Shown piece after piece: positions 44,832-53,682 of a DNA stretch of 63,086 nucleotides. Positions within the stretch are counted from its first letter, which is position 1; every line of letters begins with the position of its first letter. The stretch spans positions 1 to 63,086 of the forward strand of contig CAITNO010000121.1 of the NCBI GenBank assembly GCA_903893795.1, read 5' to 3'. The position numbers and the translations under genes were made by a program. Under the pieces are notes generated by a model. The model made no database searches and was not told the origin of the DNA. It saw only the letters and a program-made list of their open reading frames with translations. Source of the DNA: Candidatus Hydrogenedentota bacterium. GTDB lineage: Bacteria > Hydrogenedentota > Hydrogenedentia > Hydrogenedentales > CAITNO01.

Positions 44832-46172
44832 ATGGCGAAGAAGCTGCCCAACATTCTCATCTTTGCGATTGACAGTATACGCCGCGATCACATGAGCTGC
44901 TACGGCTACACCCGGCTCACGACGCCCCACTTCGACCGCTTGGCAGCACGGGGCACCCTCGTCGAAAACGCGTTCAGCCCCTACATACCCACCACCCCGG
45001 CCTATTCCAGCATGCTCACCGGCCAGGATGTCATATCCCACCAGATGGTCAGCCTGGGTCCCAAAGGCCCGCTTGACCCCAATCAGCCGACCCTCCCCGA
45101 ACTGCTCAAGACCGCGGGCTACACCAGCACCGTGGTCGGCTTCGACGAGGGCTTCTTTCGCGGCTTTGACAAGTACCTCAACTTCGAGGGATGGCTCGCC
45201 TGGGAGGACCGTCCCGCGCGCAAGGCTGAGAATCTGAATGCCGTCACCCTCCCCGAGATGGACCGGCTCCACAAAACGGGCAAGCCCTGGATGCTCTTCC
45301 TCCGGCACATGGATCCCCATTCCCCTTATCTGCCACCGCCGCCTTTCGACACCATGTTCTACTCCAAGAATCCCTGCGCCAAGGGCAACAAGAGTATGGA
45401 CCCGGTCAAGGCGTTCAAGCCTTTCCGCGATTTCCATCTCTCCTGGATGCCGCCGGGCATCACCGACAAGGATTTCGTCATTGCCCAGTACGACGGCGAA
45501 CTGGCCTATATGGATGCCTGCTGTGCCCGCATCGTGACCCATCTTGAGGAACTCGGCTGCGCCGAAGAGACGCTGATCGTCATAACCGGCGACCACGGCG
45601 AAACGCTCTATGACCACGACATCCATTTCGACCACCACGGACTCTACGAACCCACCCTGGTCGTCCCGCTCATATACTACTGGCCCGGCAAGATTGCCCC
45701 AGGGGTCCGCAGCAAAGCCTACTCCTTCCATGAGGACATGATCCCGACTATCTTGGACCTTTGCGGGCTCAAGTTCCTCGCCAGGGGCGTAAAATTCGAC
45801 GGCGTATCACTGACCAATTACTTCTACAAGACCAGCGAATCGCCCCGTTCCGAATTCTACATCACGGAATGCACTTGGATGCGAAAACACGGCTGGCGCA
45901 CGTCCATCTGGAAATTCTGGGACGCCCTCGAGCCCGACTTCCACGGGAAACCGCCCGTGGAACTCTACAACCTCATCGAAGACCCGGAAGAGTCGGTGAA
46001 CTTGGCGGAGAAAGAACCCGCCATCGTGGAAATGCTTCGCGGACGCATGATTGCCTGGATTGCAAAACGCTGCAAGAAGACCGGGAAAGCCAACCCAATC
46101 AACGACTACAAAATCGGCCTGGACAAATACATCGGGTCCGTGGCCACCGCAAAGAAGCTGCAGTCACGGTAG
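44832..46172 (+). CDS. Sulfatase-like alkaline-phosphatase-superfamily hydrolase
   Basis: A 446-residue protein. Sulfatase-type metal motifs are present (FAIDSIRRDHMSCYGY, TGDHGETLYDHDIHFDHH, HEDMIPTILDL). At the position of the formylglycine motif CxPxR it reads TTPAY (54-58), so the Cys/Ser that becomes formylglycine is Thr54 and the Arg is Tyr. True sulfate-ester turnover by the formylglycine route is therefore unlikely; phosphodiester or phosphonate hydrolysis with a Thr nucleophile is a plausible alternative. No signal peptide is seen, so it is probably cytoplasmic. Confidence 0.85.
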   Translation: MAKKLPNILIFAIDSIRRDHMSCYGYTRLTTPHFDRLAARGTLVENAFSPYIPTTPAYSSMLTGQDVISHQMVSLGPKGPLDPNQPTLPELLKTAGYTSTVVGFDEGFFRGFDKYLNFEGWLAWEDRPARKAENLNAVTLPEMDRLHKTGKPWMLFLRHMDPHSPYLPPPPFDTMFYSKNPCAKGNKSMDPVKAFKPFRDFHLSWMPPGITDKDFVIAQYDGELAYMDACCARIVTHLEELGCAEETLIVITGDHGETLYDHDIHFDHHGLYEPTLVVPLIYYWPGKIAPGVRSKAYSFHEDMIPTILDLCGLKFLARGVKFDGVSLTNYFYKTSESPRSEFYITECTWMRKHGWRTSIWKFWDALEPDFHGKPPVELYNLIEDPEESVNLAEKEPAIVEMLRGRMIAWIAKRCKKTGKANPINDYKIGLDKYIGSVATAKKLQSR

Positions 46173-46185
46173 ACACCTCTGTTAA

Positions 46186-46210
46186 GTACCCAAGGCGTCT
46201 CGCCTGCCTT
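46186..46210. repeat. REP-like palindrome, copy 1
   Basis: A 25-base unit, GTACCCAAGGCGTCTCGCCTG then CCTT, has an internal near-palindrome around CGTCTCG. The same unit occurs at 47335-47359 with 22 of 25 bases identical, so it is a dispersed repeat. It lies 14 bases after the sulfatase-like stop. Confidence 0.65.
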
Positions 46211-46216
46211 GCAGGA

Positions 46217-47176
46217 CTATGGTCTTTTCCCGCGCCGCGAAAGCAGGTCCTTTACTATCGCAGACGCGTTCGCCACCGATATCCCGCAGGCTTCGCAGTA
46301 CACTTCCGGGTGAAAGGGCTTCTTGAAACTCTCCGGCGTGTGGGCGTCGGTGGAGACAGTGAACTTCACGCCCGCATCGGCCAAAGGCTTCACATCCGCT
46401 ATAAGCGCCTCCCGCATGTTCGGTGCGTCCCAGTACCCCAGTGTCCCCAACCCCATCTCGACGTAAATGGAACTGTCCTTCAACAGCCCAACGACCTCCT
46501 CCTGCTCACCCGGCTTAAAGAAGCGCAATTCCTCCACGCTCAGCGAGTCCCGCGAGCGCCCGGCCTTCTTGGCTTGGCTCTCAAGGCGGCTCAAACGGGG
46601 TGGAAAGGGGTGAAAAAGAATCATGGGCACGTTGAGCCGCTTCTGGATATCCTTGACCTGCTTGATCCGCCTGATAAGCAGCGCGCCGTTGGGTTCATCG
46701 CCCTCATGGGAGGACGAAATGTGCCAGCCGATGACCTCCGCGTCCTTCAGCGCGTCATAGTTCACCCCGTCGTCCAGGTCAAACTCGGCCACCTCCCATC
46801 CTTTGAAGACAAGAAGGTCCTTGCGCTCCGCCGCGAGTTGGGTGACGTCCGCAAGGAAGGCGCGGCGCCCTTCCTCACCCATGGGATACCACTGCCGCAG
46901 GCCTTCCTCCCTGGCCCATGCAGCGCACTCCTCAGGCGTGCGGTCATACAGTTCCAGATGGTCCAGGCAGAACAGCACTTTCCGCCCGTCCGCAACTGAA
47001 AGGTTTATCCATTCATCAAGCGGCAGGCGGCGTTCCAGTCCGCAATGAATGTGCATGTCCATCTCGCGCAGTGCGCTGACAGCCACATCCCCGGCGAAAA
47101 CACTCCTTGCGAACAGGAGGTAAACCACAAACAGGAGCAGGGCGCTGAAAGAGCTCAGTTCTCGGGCGTGTTTCAT
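46217..47176 (-). CDS. Secreted PHP-type metal-dependent hydrolase
   Basis: A 319-residue protein with a signal peptide (residues 1-28, ending SVFAG). PHP metal ligands are visible: HxH in MDMHIHCG, DHLE, a Glu in GWEVAEFD, His in LFHPFPP and the closing STDAHT. PHP-domain proteins are phosphoesterases or related hydrolases with two or three metal ions. It is convergent with the sulfatase cluster and lies between two REP-like repeats. Substrate unknown. Confidence 0.8.
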   Translation of the reverse strand: MKHARELSSFSALLLFVVYLLFARSVFAGDVAVSALREMDMHIHCGLERRLPLDEWINLSVADGRKVLFCLDHLELYDRTPEECAAWAREEGLRQWYPMGEEGRRAFLADVTQLAAERKDLLVFKGWEVAEFDLDDGVNYDALKDAEVIGWHISSSHEGDEPNGALLIRRIKQVKDIQKRLNVPMILFHPFPPRLSRLESQAKKAGRSRDSLSVEELRFFKPGEQEEVVGLLKDSSIYVEMGLGTLGYWDAPNMREALIADVKPLADAGVKFTVSTDAHTPESFKKPFHPEVYCEACGISVANASAIVKDLLSRRGKRP

Positions 47177-47334
47177 CTTCTCAGCTTCTCCATATCACCT
47201 GCCCGATTCGGACAGTTTGCGATTCCGACCGAAGTAGAACCACAATGGTTTTTCCGTAGTCAAAGAAAAGTTCGCGCAAGCTGTCCCGGATGACGCTAAC
47301 TTAAGACCGATATTCGTGGAAGAGACCGTCTTAC

Positions 47335-47414
47335 GTACCGCAGGCGTCCCGCCTGCCTTATCTTCCTTACCGTCGGGCCATAGCCACACCGACGAGGCAG
47401 GCTGGACGCCTGCG
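47335..47414. repeat. REP-like palindrome, copy 2, with partner arm
   Basis: The unit at 47335-47359 repeats the 46186-46210 sequence (22 of 25 identical). A further arm at 47395-47414 pairs with 47339-47358 (19 of 20), giving a long hairpin in the 339-base gap between the PHP gene and the EEP gene. No open frame or promoter was clear in that gap. Confidence 0.7.
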
Positions 47415-47515
47415 CCACGTAGGTGGACCTATGAACAGTATGGTAGAAGCCCGGCATCGCAGACAAACACGCTCGTGGAGCTCTTGCAGATTTACCCGCC
47501 CTGACCTAAAGCGAG

Positions 47516-49495
47516 ATGGATATGAACTGCGTACACGAAGAAAGAATAAAGACTGAAAGCACGCTCCTCTTCACCGTGATCTTCTTGTTCTTTATCCAGC
47601 TTCTGGGGATGTGGATAGAAAGCATCTACCGCGTAAGCCTTACCCGGCTTGGGCCCGGAAAAGAACTCTACGGCATCCTCCTACTGCTCTTGCCGTTGGT
47701 CCTCTTCGTCATCAGCGAAAAGCGCGAACGCGCCTGCCTTTGGGTCGCGACTATCGCTCTTCTGGTCGCGCGCCTGTCCTGTCCCTACCTCAACACGGCT
47801 GGACAGGTTGTAGTTGCCGGCGTCGGCGTGTCCATGTTCTGTGTCATTCTCGCCTGCGCCCTCAGCGCCCGCTTTTCCCGTCTAAAGGGGGATATGGGAC
47901 AGGCGGTCGGCCTGGCTGTCCTGCTGTCCGTGGCGTTCCGCAGTTGGGGAAGTTCGGCGGATATTTCCACCGAAGGATGGGGTTCAGGTCTGGGGTGGTT
48001 GCTGGCACTCTTTGCGCTGTGGCAATTCCGGGCGACGGTCGTCGACGCTCCGTCAGTTCCGCCTTCCACCACGCTGTCAGCAACGCGCCGCATCGTCGCC
48101 ATGCTCGGTCTCTTCGGCAATTTCGCGCTGATATACCTCGTGCTCTCCAGTCCCACCGTCGTCTGTGCCTGGGCAGGCTACGCGTCATTGGGATACAGCG
48201 GCCCATGCGCCACAGGGTGCGTGGCCCTTGGGTTCACGCTTGCACTGCTGCTGGCGCACCGAATCCCTTCCCCCAAACCCATGCTTCTGCTTATTTGGAA
48301 TGCGCTCCTCCTGATGTTCCTCGTCGGCGGACTTTATTCAGCGCGTCCCACACTTCCGCTTTCGGCCCCTTCCCCGCCCCTGTTCGTCAGCGGCGACAAC
48401 CCCCTGGCACCCAATCTCTTAGACATGGCCCTGCTGCTGGCGCCTGTCATCATCTTCAACGTCGGCCATGTAGCCAAGCTCCCTCCCTGCGCCCGACCGC
48501 GAAACGCCGTCCTCCCCGTAATGGCCGGAATGGCATTCGCCTTTGCCGTCGCACTACTCCTTATCGGTTCCAATGTCTGGGGCTATGTGCCCTACGGGCG
48601 ACTCCTTCGAAACTGCTTCTACCTGCCCTTCCTCATCGCCACTGTGGCGATGCTGATGCCGTGGATGTTGCGTCACTCCTGGCAATCCACCTCCGGCCCG
48701 CTGCGGGGACAGGTCTTAACTGCGACCGCGGTACTTCTTGCGATACTGGCCCTTACGGGGGCCTGGGTCCGCGTTTCGCAGCCGCAATCGACCACTCCCA
48801 AACATGTTCTCACCATCCTGACCTATAACCTCCAGCAGGGTTCCCACATCAATGGCAATCGCAACTACAGCAAACAGCTTGACCTGCTGCGCAGCCTTAA
48901 TCCTGACATCATCGGCCTCCAGGAAAGCGACACGGCCCGTCCTTCCGGCGGAAACGTAGACGTCGTGCGTTGCTGGGCCGAATCGATGGGTTACTATGCC
49001 TATTACGGCCCCGGGTCCATTGCGGGAACCTTTGGCGCCGCCATCCTCTCGCGATACCCCATAATGAACGCCCGCAGCTTCTTCACTTACAGCGATTCAG
49101 ATGAAGTCGGCACTGCCATGGGCGAAATCCAGGTCGGAGGCACCACCATCGCCTTCTTCTCCAACCATCCCTCCGGCGCGGCCCCCGTCATGACGGCCCA
49201 TGTGAACGCCTTGAAAGGCGAGGCAGGCAGGTACACCAATGTCATCGCAGTGGGCGACTATAATTTCACCGCCCACGAGCCCTTTTTTGCCAGTTTGTCG
49301 CTGGCGCTGCAGGATTCGGCAACACTAATGGGCGAGGCAAACGTGAACTTCCATGGAGACAAGCCCAATCTGGCCGACGAGATAGACCACATTTTCGTCT
49401 CGCCCAATTTCCGGGTACTGGAAAGCCACTACCTTTCGCCGCCCGATTCGCAGACGGACCACCCCGCGCACTGGTCTGTGCTGAGTTTGGAGTAG
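47516..49495 (+). CDS. Membrane-anchored endonuclease/exonuclease/phosphatase-family hydrolase
   Basis: A 659-residue protein. Residues 15-415 contain about twelve membrane segments; residues 420-659 form an EEP domain with the usual motifs: YNLQQG, LQES, SNHP, VGDYNF and the closing IDHIF and TDHPAHW. EEP enzymes hydrolyse phosphodiesters in nucleic acids, lipids or sphingomyelin. The membrane part has no known function. A soluble domain on this fold would face the periplasm or cytoplasm depending on the segment count, which I cannot settle. ATG 47516 has GAG upstream; ATG 47522 is the alternative. Confidence 0.8.
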   Translation: MDMNCVHEERIKTESTLLFTVIFLFFIQLLGMWIESIYRVSLTRLGPGKELYGILLLLLPLVLFVISEKRERACLWVATIALLVARLSCPYLNTAGQVVVAGVGVSMFCVILACALSARFSRLKGDMGQAVGLAVLLSVAFRSWGSSADISTEGWGSGLGWLLALFALWQFRATVVDAPSVPPSTTLSATRRIVAMLGLFGNFALIYLVLSSPTVVCAWAGYASLGYSGPCATGCVALGFTLALLLAHRIPSPKPMLLLIWNALLLMFLVGGLYSARPTLPLSAPSPPLFVSGDNPLAPNLLDMALLLAPVIIFNVGHVAKLPPCARPRNAVLPVMAGMAFAFAVALLLIGSNVWGYVPYGRLLRNCFYLPFLIATVAMLMPWMLRHSWQSTSGPLRGQVLTATAVLLAILALTGAWVRVSQPQSTTPKHVLTILTYNLQQGSHINGNRNYSKQLDLLRSLNPDIIGLQESDTARPSGGNVDVVRCWAESMGYYAYYGPGSIAGTFGAAILSRYPIMNARSFFTYSDSDEVGTAMGEIQVGGTTIAFFSNHPSGAAPVMTAHVNALKGEAGRYTNVIAVGDYNFTAHEPFFASLSLALQDSATLMGEANVNFHGDKPNLADEIDHIFVSPNFRVLESHYLSPPDSQTDHPAHWSVLSLE

Positions 49496-49540
49496 AGAGG
49501 AAGCCCCGGCGGTCACCCGTGGATGGGAGCCGGTGGGGGA

Positions 49541-50980
49541 TTAGAGGCCGTCCTGGATTTCGGGAACCGATTCCGTTTCCGGTGCGGTAATGGGCACCGT
49601 GCGGGCAACCACGGGCCGCTTCCAACGGCCGGTCATGTAGTACGACACGCTGATGCCTGCGCCAACAAACGAACTGATCAGTATGCCGTACCAGATGCCC
49701 TCCACTTTGCCCATGCGGTGCGAAAGGAAAAGCGCCAGCGGGATGCGCACGATCCAGAACCCGACCAGTGTGAACATTGTCGTGGCCATGGTGCGGCCCG
49801 ATCCGTTGATGATGCCGTTGCTCAGGAACATGATGGCCCACATCAGGTAGCCGAAGCCCACGATGCGCAGGTAGTTCGCGCCCATGGCCACCACGTCCAA
49901 GTCATGCGTGAAAAGTCCCATGAACAATCCGGGTATGCCTATGGAAACTAGCGTGGCCGGTAGCGTCAACCCTAGGCTGACAAGCAGTCCCCAACGAAAG
50001 GTCATCTTCACCCGGTCAAATTTCTGCGCGCCGATGTTCTGCCCCGACAGCGTGGAAGCCGCCATCCCGATGGCCATTGCGGGCATAAAGGCGAGCAGGT
50101 CGATGCGCATCGCAATGCCGTAGGCCGCCGCGCTGTGCACACCAAACCGGTTCACCAGCGTCACGATGACCACGATCCCCATTGAAACCAGTGCCTGCTG
50201 AATCATGGACGGCAGCCCGATCCGCAGGGTCAGCTTGGACATGTCCCCGTCAAGAGTGAATTTGAGCCAGTTGGGCGAGGCAATGTGCCGGATGCGGTGC
50301 ATGTACCACGCCAGCGCCACCAAGGCCATCATCTGCGAGAGGATGGTGGCCATCGCCGTGCCGTTCAGGCCCATCCGGGGCAGACCAAACCAGCCAAACA
50401 TGAGCAGCGGGTCCAACACCGCCGTGATGACCAGCGAACCGGCCTGAAAATAGAGCGGTGTCTTGGAGTCGCCCGCCCCGCGCATCACCGAGGCCAGATA
50501 GAACATGCCAAACATGAGCGGCGTGGTCCAAAGAAACACATGAAGGTAGGAAATCGCCAGCGCAAGCACTTCCGGTGGGGTGTCCATCACGCGCAGCAGG
50601 CCAGCCGTGGCCATCTCGCCCAGAACAAAACACACCAGACCGGCGATAACGGTCAGCACCATCGAATTCTGAACCACCAACCGAAGCCGCGTCCAGTCCT
50701 TGGCCCCGTAGGACTGCGACACAAGCACGTTGGACGCGAGGCTGAGCCCCTGCCCAAAGGCGTTCAGAACGAAGAAAACGGGGAAACACACGGTTAGCGC
50801 GGCCATGGCGTCTGCGCCAAGTCCGTTGCCAACCCAAGCCGCATTCACCAGGCTGTAGGCAACATGCACAAGACTGCCCAGCAGCATGGGTAATGCGAAA
50901 AACACCAAGTTCTTCGCAATGCTGCCGGTGGTAAGGTCTTTGCCATGTGAACCCGCGGGTTTTGCGGGAATAGAACTCAT
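49541..50980 (-). CDS. MATE-family efflux transporter
   Basis: A 479-residue protein from ATG 50980; the GTG at 51016 has no ribosome site. Twelve membrane segments in two halves begin at LVFFALPMLLGSLVHVAYSLVNAAWVGNGLG. The family pattern is clear in LSLASNVLVSQSYGAKDW and in the second half IGMAASTLSGQNIGAQKFDR. MATE proteins export drugs or toxic cations by sodium or proton antiport. It ends 46 bases from the convergent EEP gene. Confidence 0.92.
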   Translation of the reverse strand: MSSIPAKPAGSHGKDLTTGSIAKNLVFFALPMLLGSLVHVAYSLVNAAWVGNGLGADAMAALTVCFPVFFVLNAFGQGLSLASNVLVSQSYGAKDWTRLRLVVQNSMVLTVIAGLVCFVLGEMATAGLLRVMDTPPEVLALAISYLHVFLWTTPLMFGMFYLASVMRGAGDSKTPLYFQAGSLVITAVLDPLLMFGWFGLPRMGLNGTAMATILSQMMALVALAWYMHRIRHIASPNWLKFTLDGDMSKLTLRIGLPSMIQQALVSMGIVVIVTLVNRFGVHSAAAYGIAMRIDLLAFMPAMAIGMAASTLSGQNIGAQKFDRVKMTFRWGLLVSLGLTLPATLVSIGIPGLFMGLFTHDLDVVAMGANYLRIVGFGYLMWAIMFLSNGIINGSGRTMATTMFTLVGFWIVRIPLALFLSHRMGKVEGIWYGILISSFVGAGISVSYYMTGRWKRPVVARTVPITAPETESVPEIQDGL

Positions 50981-51239
50981 AGGGGGATTTCCAAGTGAGA
51001 CAAGATTCAACCACACTGGGATGGTTCATAACAAGTTGAAACCCCAAAAACGGCACAAAAGATTCCCCTGACCGGCGCAAAAGGGCCAAAGGGGACCGAG
51101 CAATGGGCAACTTGTCCAGCCTTCAGAAAACCAATCTGCCCGATTGCTGGTCAAACCCTGACGCATACCAAAGACCAGCATCGCCCGGTTCCTTTGGAAC
51201 GCGTCGCACCCGGTGAAGCTACAGCAAAGGATTACGCAT

Positions 51240-52271
51240 ATGAATAACCCAAACATGACACGCAGGTCCTTCATTGGCGCCGGGGCACTGCTCGCGGGCG
51301 TGGCCATCTCCGGCTGCGCAACGGGACGCAATGAAATCATCCCCGCCAGCGCCGCCGACCTGCCCTATGTGTCGCGGCTCCGTGTTCGAAATCCCCGCTC
51401 CATACGCATGCTCCAGTTCACCGATGTGCATTTCTTCGGCGGAGAAGACCCCTTCTGGCCCGCAACAAACAAGAAGACCATCGAGAACATGCAGGCGCTG
51501 GTGGCCTCGGTGAAACCGGACTTTCTGTTCATCACCGGAGACCTTTGGCGCGACCACCCGCAGGAGCGGCTGGACGAATTCGCGCGCTATGGCATTGCCC
51601 AGTGCGCCGCCCTCGGTGTGCCCTGGGCCTATGTCTGGGGCAACCACGATCAGGTGAACGATCGTGCCGCCATCGAGAATGAACTCACAAAGGCGCCCAA
51701 CGCGCTCTATCGCGGTGCGGGCACCCAGGGGAATTATGTGCTCAACCTGGAAGACCGTCACGGTCGACCCGTGTGGCAGTTCCTGTGCCTGGACACCAAC
51801 ACCAAGGGAATGGGGGCCGCCCAACAAGCCTGGCTGAAGTCACTTCCCGAGGGCATCAACGGGAGCGCAAAGACAGTCCCGCCCCGCTTCTCGGCATTCC
51901 ATATTCCCCTCAAACAGTACGACACCGTCTGGTCCAACGGCATGGCTCGCGGGGTAAAATGCGAAAGCGTTTGTTCCGAGGGTGAAAACGGTTCGACCCT
52001 GCCCCTGCTCAAGTCACTCGGCGTGAAGGCCTGCATCTGCGGACACGACCACGTGAACGACTATTCAGGCGTGGTGGACGGTCTTGATCTGATTTACGGC
52101 CGCGCCACCGGCGTCGCCAGTTATGGTGGAATGCAGGTGCACAAGGGCGGCAAACTCTATACCCTCGACGGCCACACCGGCAAATACCACTGGGAATCCC
52201 TGCAGTTTGACGGAACACACTGGGTTCCCGGTCCCAATGAGCATACCGACAGAACTCCTCCGAAGAAGTAG
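51240..52271 (+). CDS. Tat-exported metallophosphoesterase
   Basis: A 343-residue protein; ATG 51240 has AAAGGA upstream. The leader carries a twin-arginine motif (TRRSFIG) and a lipobox-like ISGCA, so it may be lipidated. The calcineurin-type metal motifs are intact: QFTDVHFFGG, FITGDLWRDH, WGNHDQ, CICGHDHVNDY and a His in the preceding FHIPLKQY. It could be a phosphodiesterase or nucleotidase outside the cytoplasm. The GH20-like gene converges on it 17 bases away. Confidence 0.87.
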   Translation: MNNPNMTRRSFIGAGALLAGVAISGCATGRNEIIPASAADLPYVSRLRVRNPRSIRMLQFTDVHFFGGEDPFWPATNKKTIENMQALVASVKPDFLFITGDLWRDHPQERLDEFARYGIAQCAALGVPWAYVWGNHDQVNDRAAIENELTKAPNALYRGAGTQGNYVLNLEDRHGRPVWQFLCLDTNTKGMGAAQQAWLKSLPEGINGSAKTVPPRFSAFHIPLKQYDTVWSNGMARGVKCESVCSEGENGSTLPLLKSLGVKACICGHDHVNDYSGVVDGLDLIYGRATGVASYGGMQVHKGGKLYTLDGHTGKYHWESLQFDGTHWVPGPNEHTDRTPPKK

Positions 52272-52288
52272 CCGGTGGCTTTCCGAAC

Positions 52289-53359
52289 CTACGCCTTGGC
52301 CTTGATCATCTCTGCCACCAAATCAACGGCCTGAAACTGCCGCTCGCGGCACTGCGGCAGCATTGGTTTCCACACGGTTTGCAGGAAGCCCTTCAGGTGC
52401 CCGGGCGAAACATGCTCCCGGCAGAACTTCACCGTGCTGCGGAAGTTCTCCGGACTGCTCCAGTTCGAACCGGTGGGCGTCTGGTCAAAACCGGCCTTGT
52501 CAAGGTCAATATAGGCCTGCACACCCACATCCGAAGGTTTGAGCTTCGCGTTGTAGTGCCAGTTGGCCTGGAGCACCGACCGCGGCACCCGCTTGACGAA
52601 GTCCTCGGGATGCTTCCAATAATAATCGGACCACATCCAGGCACGCACACCGTTCTTCTCGATTTCCTTCACGAAGAACTCAAAGTCATGCCACCACAGC
52701 TCGTGCTGCCGGATGACAACGTAGGCGTATTTCGTCTGGTTCTCGTAGTTCTCCTCGTCATAGCCCATATGGAAGTGGCGGGGCTTGTCAAACAGCTTCA
52801 CCACCTCCTCAATCAGTTCACCGCAAGTCTTGTAATAGGCCGGCGTGGAAACCTGCCTGGCCCACGGGCCAAGCCACGTATCGTGGCACGTCGAGAAGTT
52901 CATTTTCGGAATCGGCTCAATCCCCATGGCGCGCAGCTTGGCCAGTTCGTCGCGCAGTTTGGCCACGGGCCAGGAACCCTCCACGGCGATCTCGGGATGG
53001 CTTTCATACTGGATACCCTCACCCAGATCGATGACCACCTGGTTCATGCCTGCATCGGCCATCCGCTTGATCACCTCGTTCCAAAGCGGTTCATCGAAAC
53101 GCAGCTTGGGCGCCGACGAAGAGAAGGGCAGGTCCTCCTTGGGAATGCCACCCCATTCCTCCACGGGCCGGTCGGCCCACATGTTCATACCCAGATGCAC
53201 CAACAATCCCCAGGCAAACTTGTCCGCCGTCGCCTCACTGGCAGCCACCGCCGGGGCGGTGGCAGAGCCCAGAGCCGCGCCGGCAGCCAATGTGGCCACC
53301 GTCGATTGAACAAACTCCCTCCGGGTCACACGCTGTTGCGTACGGTTTGAATCGGTCAT
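52289..53359 (-). CDS. Tat-exported GH20-like glycoside hydrolase-type protein
   Basis: A 356-residue protein. AGGAG lies 8 bases before ATG 53359. The twin-arginine leader is RVTRREFVQS. The mature domain is a TIM barrel of the hexosaminidase type: FHMGYDEENYE corresponds to the GH20 HxGxDE block with the catalytic Asp-Glu, and ANWHYN and KFCREHVSPGHLKGFLQT follow. GH20 enzymes remove N-acetylhexosamines. The domain is shorter than usual (no separate lectin part), so the exact substrate is open. Confidence 0.72.
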   Translation of the reverse strand: MTDSNRTQQRVTRREFVQSTVATLAAGAALGSATAPAVAASEATADKFAWGLLVHLGMNMWADRPVEEWGGIPKEDLPFSSSAPKLRFDEPLWNEVIKRMADAGMNQVVIDLGEGIQYESHPEIAVEGSWPVAKLRDELAKLRAMGIEPIPKMNFSTCHDTWLGPWARQVSTPAYYKTCGELIEEVVKLFDKPRHFHMGYDEENYENQTKYAYVVIRQHELWWHDFEFFVKEIEKNGVRAWMWSDYYWKHPEDFVKRVPRSVLQANWHYNAKLKPSDVGVQAYIDLDKAGFDQTPTGSNWSSPENFRSTVKFCREHVSPGHLKGFLQTVWKPMLPQCRERQFQAVDLVAEMIKAKA

Positions 53360-53440
53360 GACAAGGCTCCTTCCTTCCGGATAAACACATCCTGCTCAAG
53401 CTCACAATCACCATAATGCGCCAAGATTCTCATAAATGTG

Positions 53441-53462
53441 GGGCAGACATTCCTGTCTGCCC
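53441..53462. repeat. REP-like stem-loop
   Basis: GGGCAGAC and GTCTGCCC close the loop ATTCCT. The 323-base spacer around it (53360-53682) has no clear gene; the sequence from 53480 to 53680 has no motif I recognise. Stem-loops of this type are often dispersed in planctomycete-like genomes; only one is present here. Confidence 0.45.
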
Positions 53463-53682
53463 TCCTCCAAGTCTGGAATCTTGCCTCTATATCGCGACCG
53501 CAATGGTCCTTTGTTTTATCCTGTGCATCTTGTCCATCCATGTCAACTTCTCTTCAGCCTTTTTCCGTGTCATTCCGTGGTTCAGCGCTTTCCTGAGTAT
53601 TGCATCCGGCCCAGCGCTGCACCGGGTTCTCCACGGGTGTGAAAGCGCAGGCCATGGGGAGAATGCAAACAGAACGCCATGC

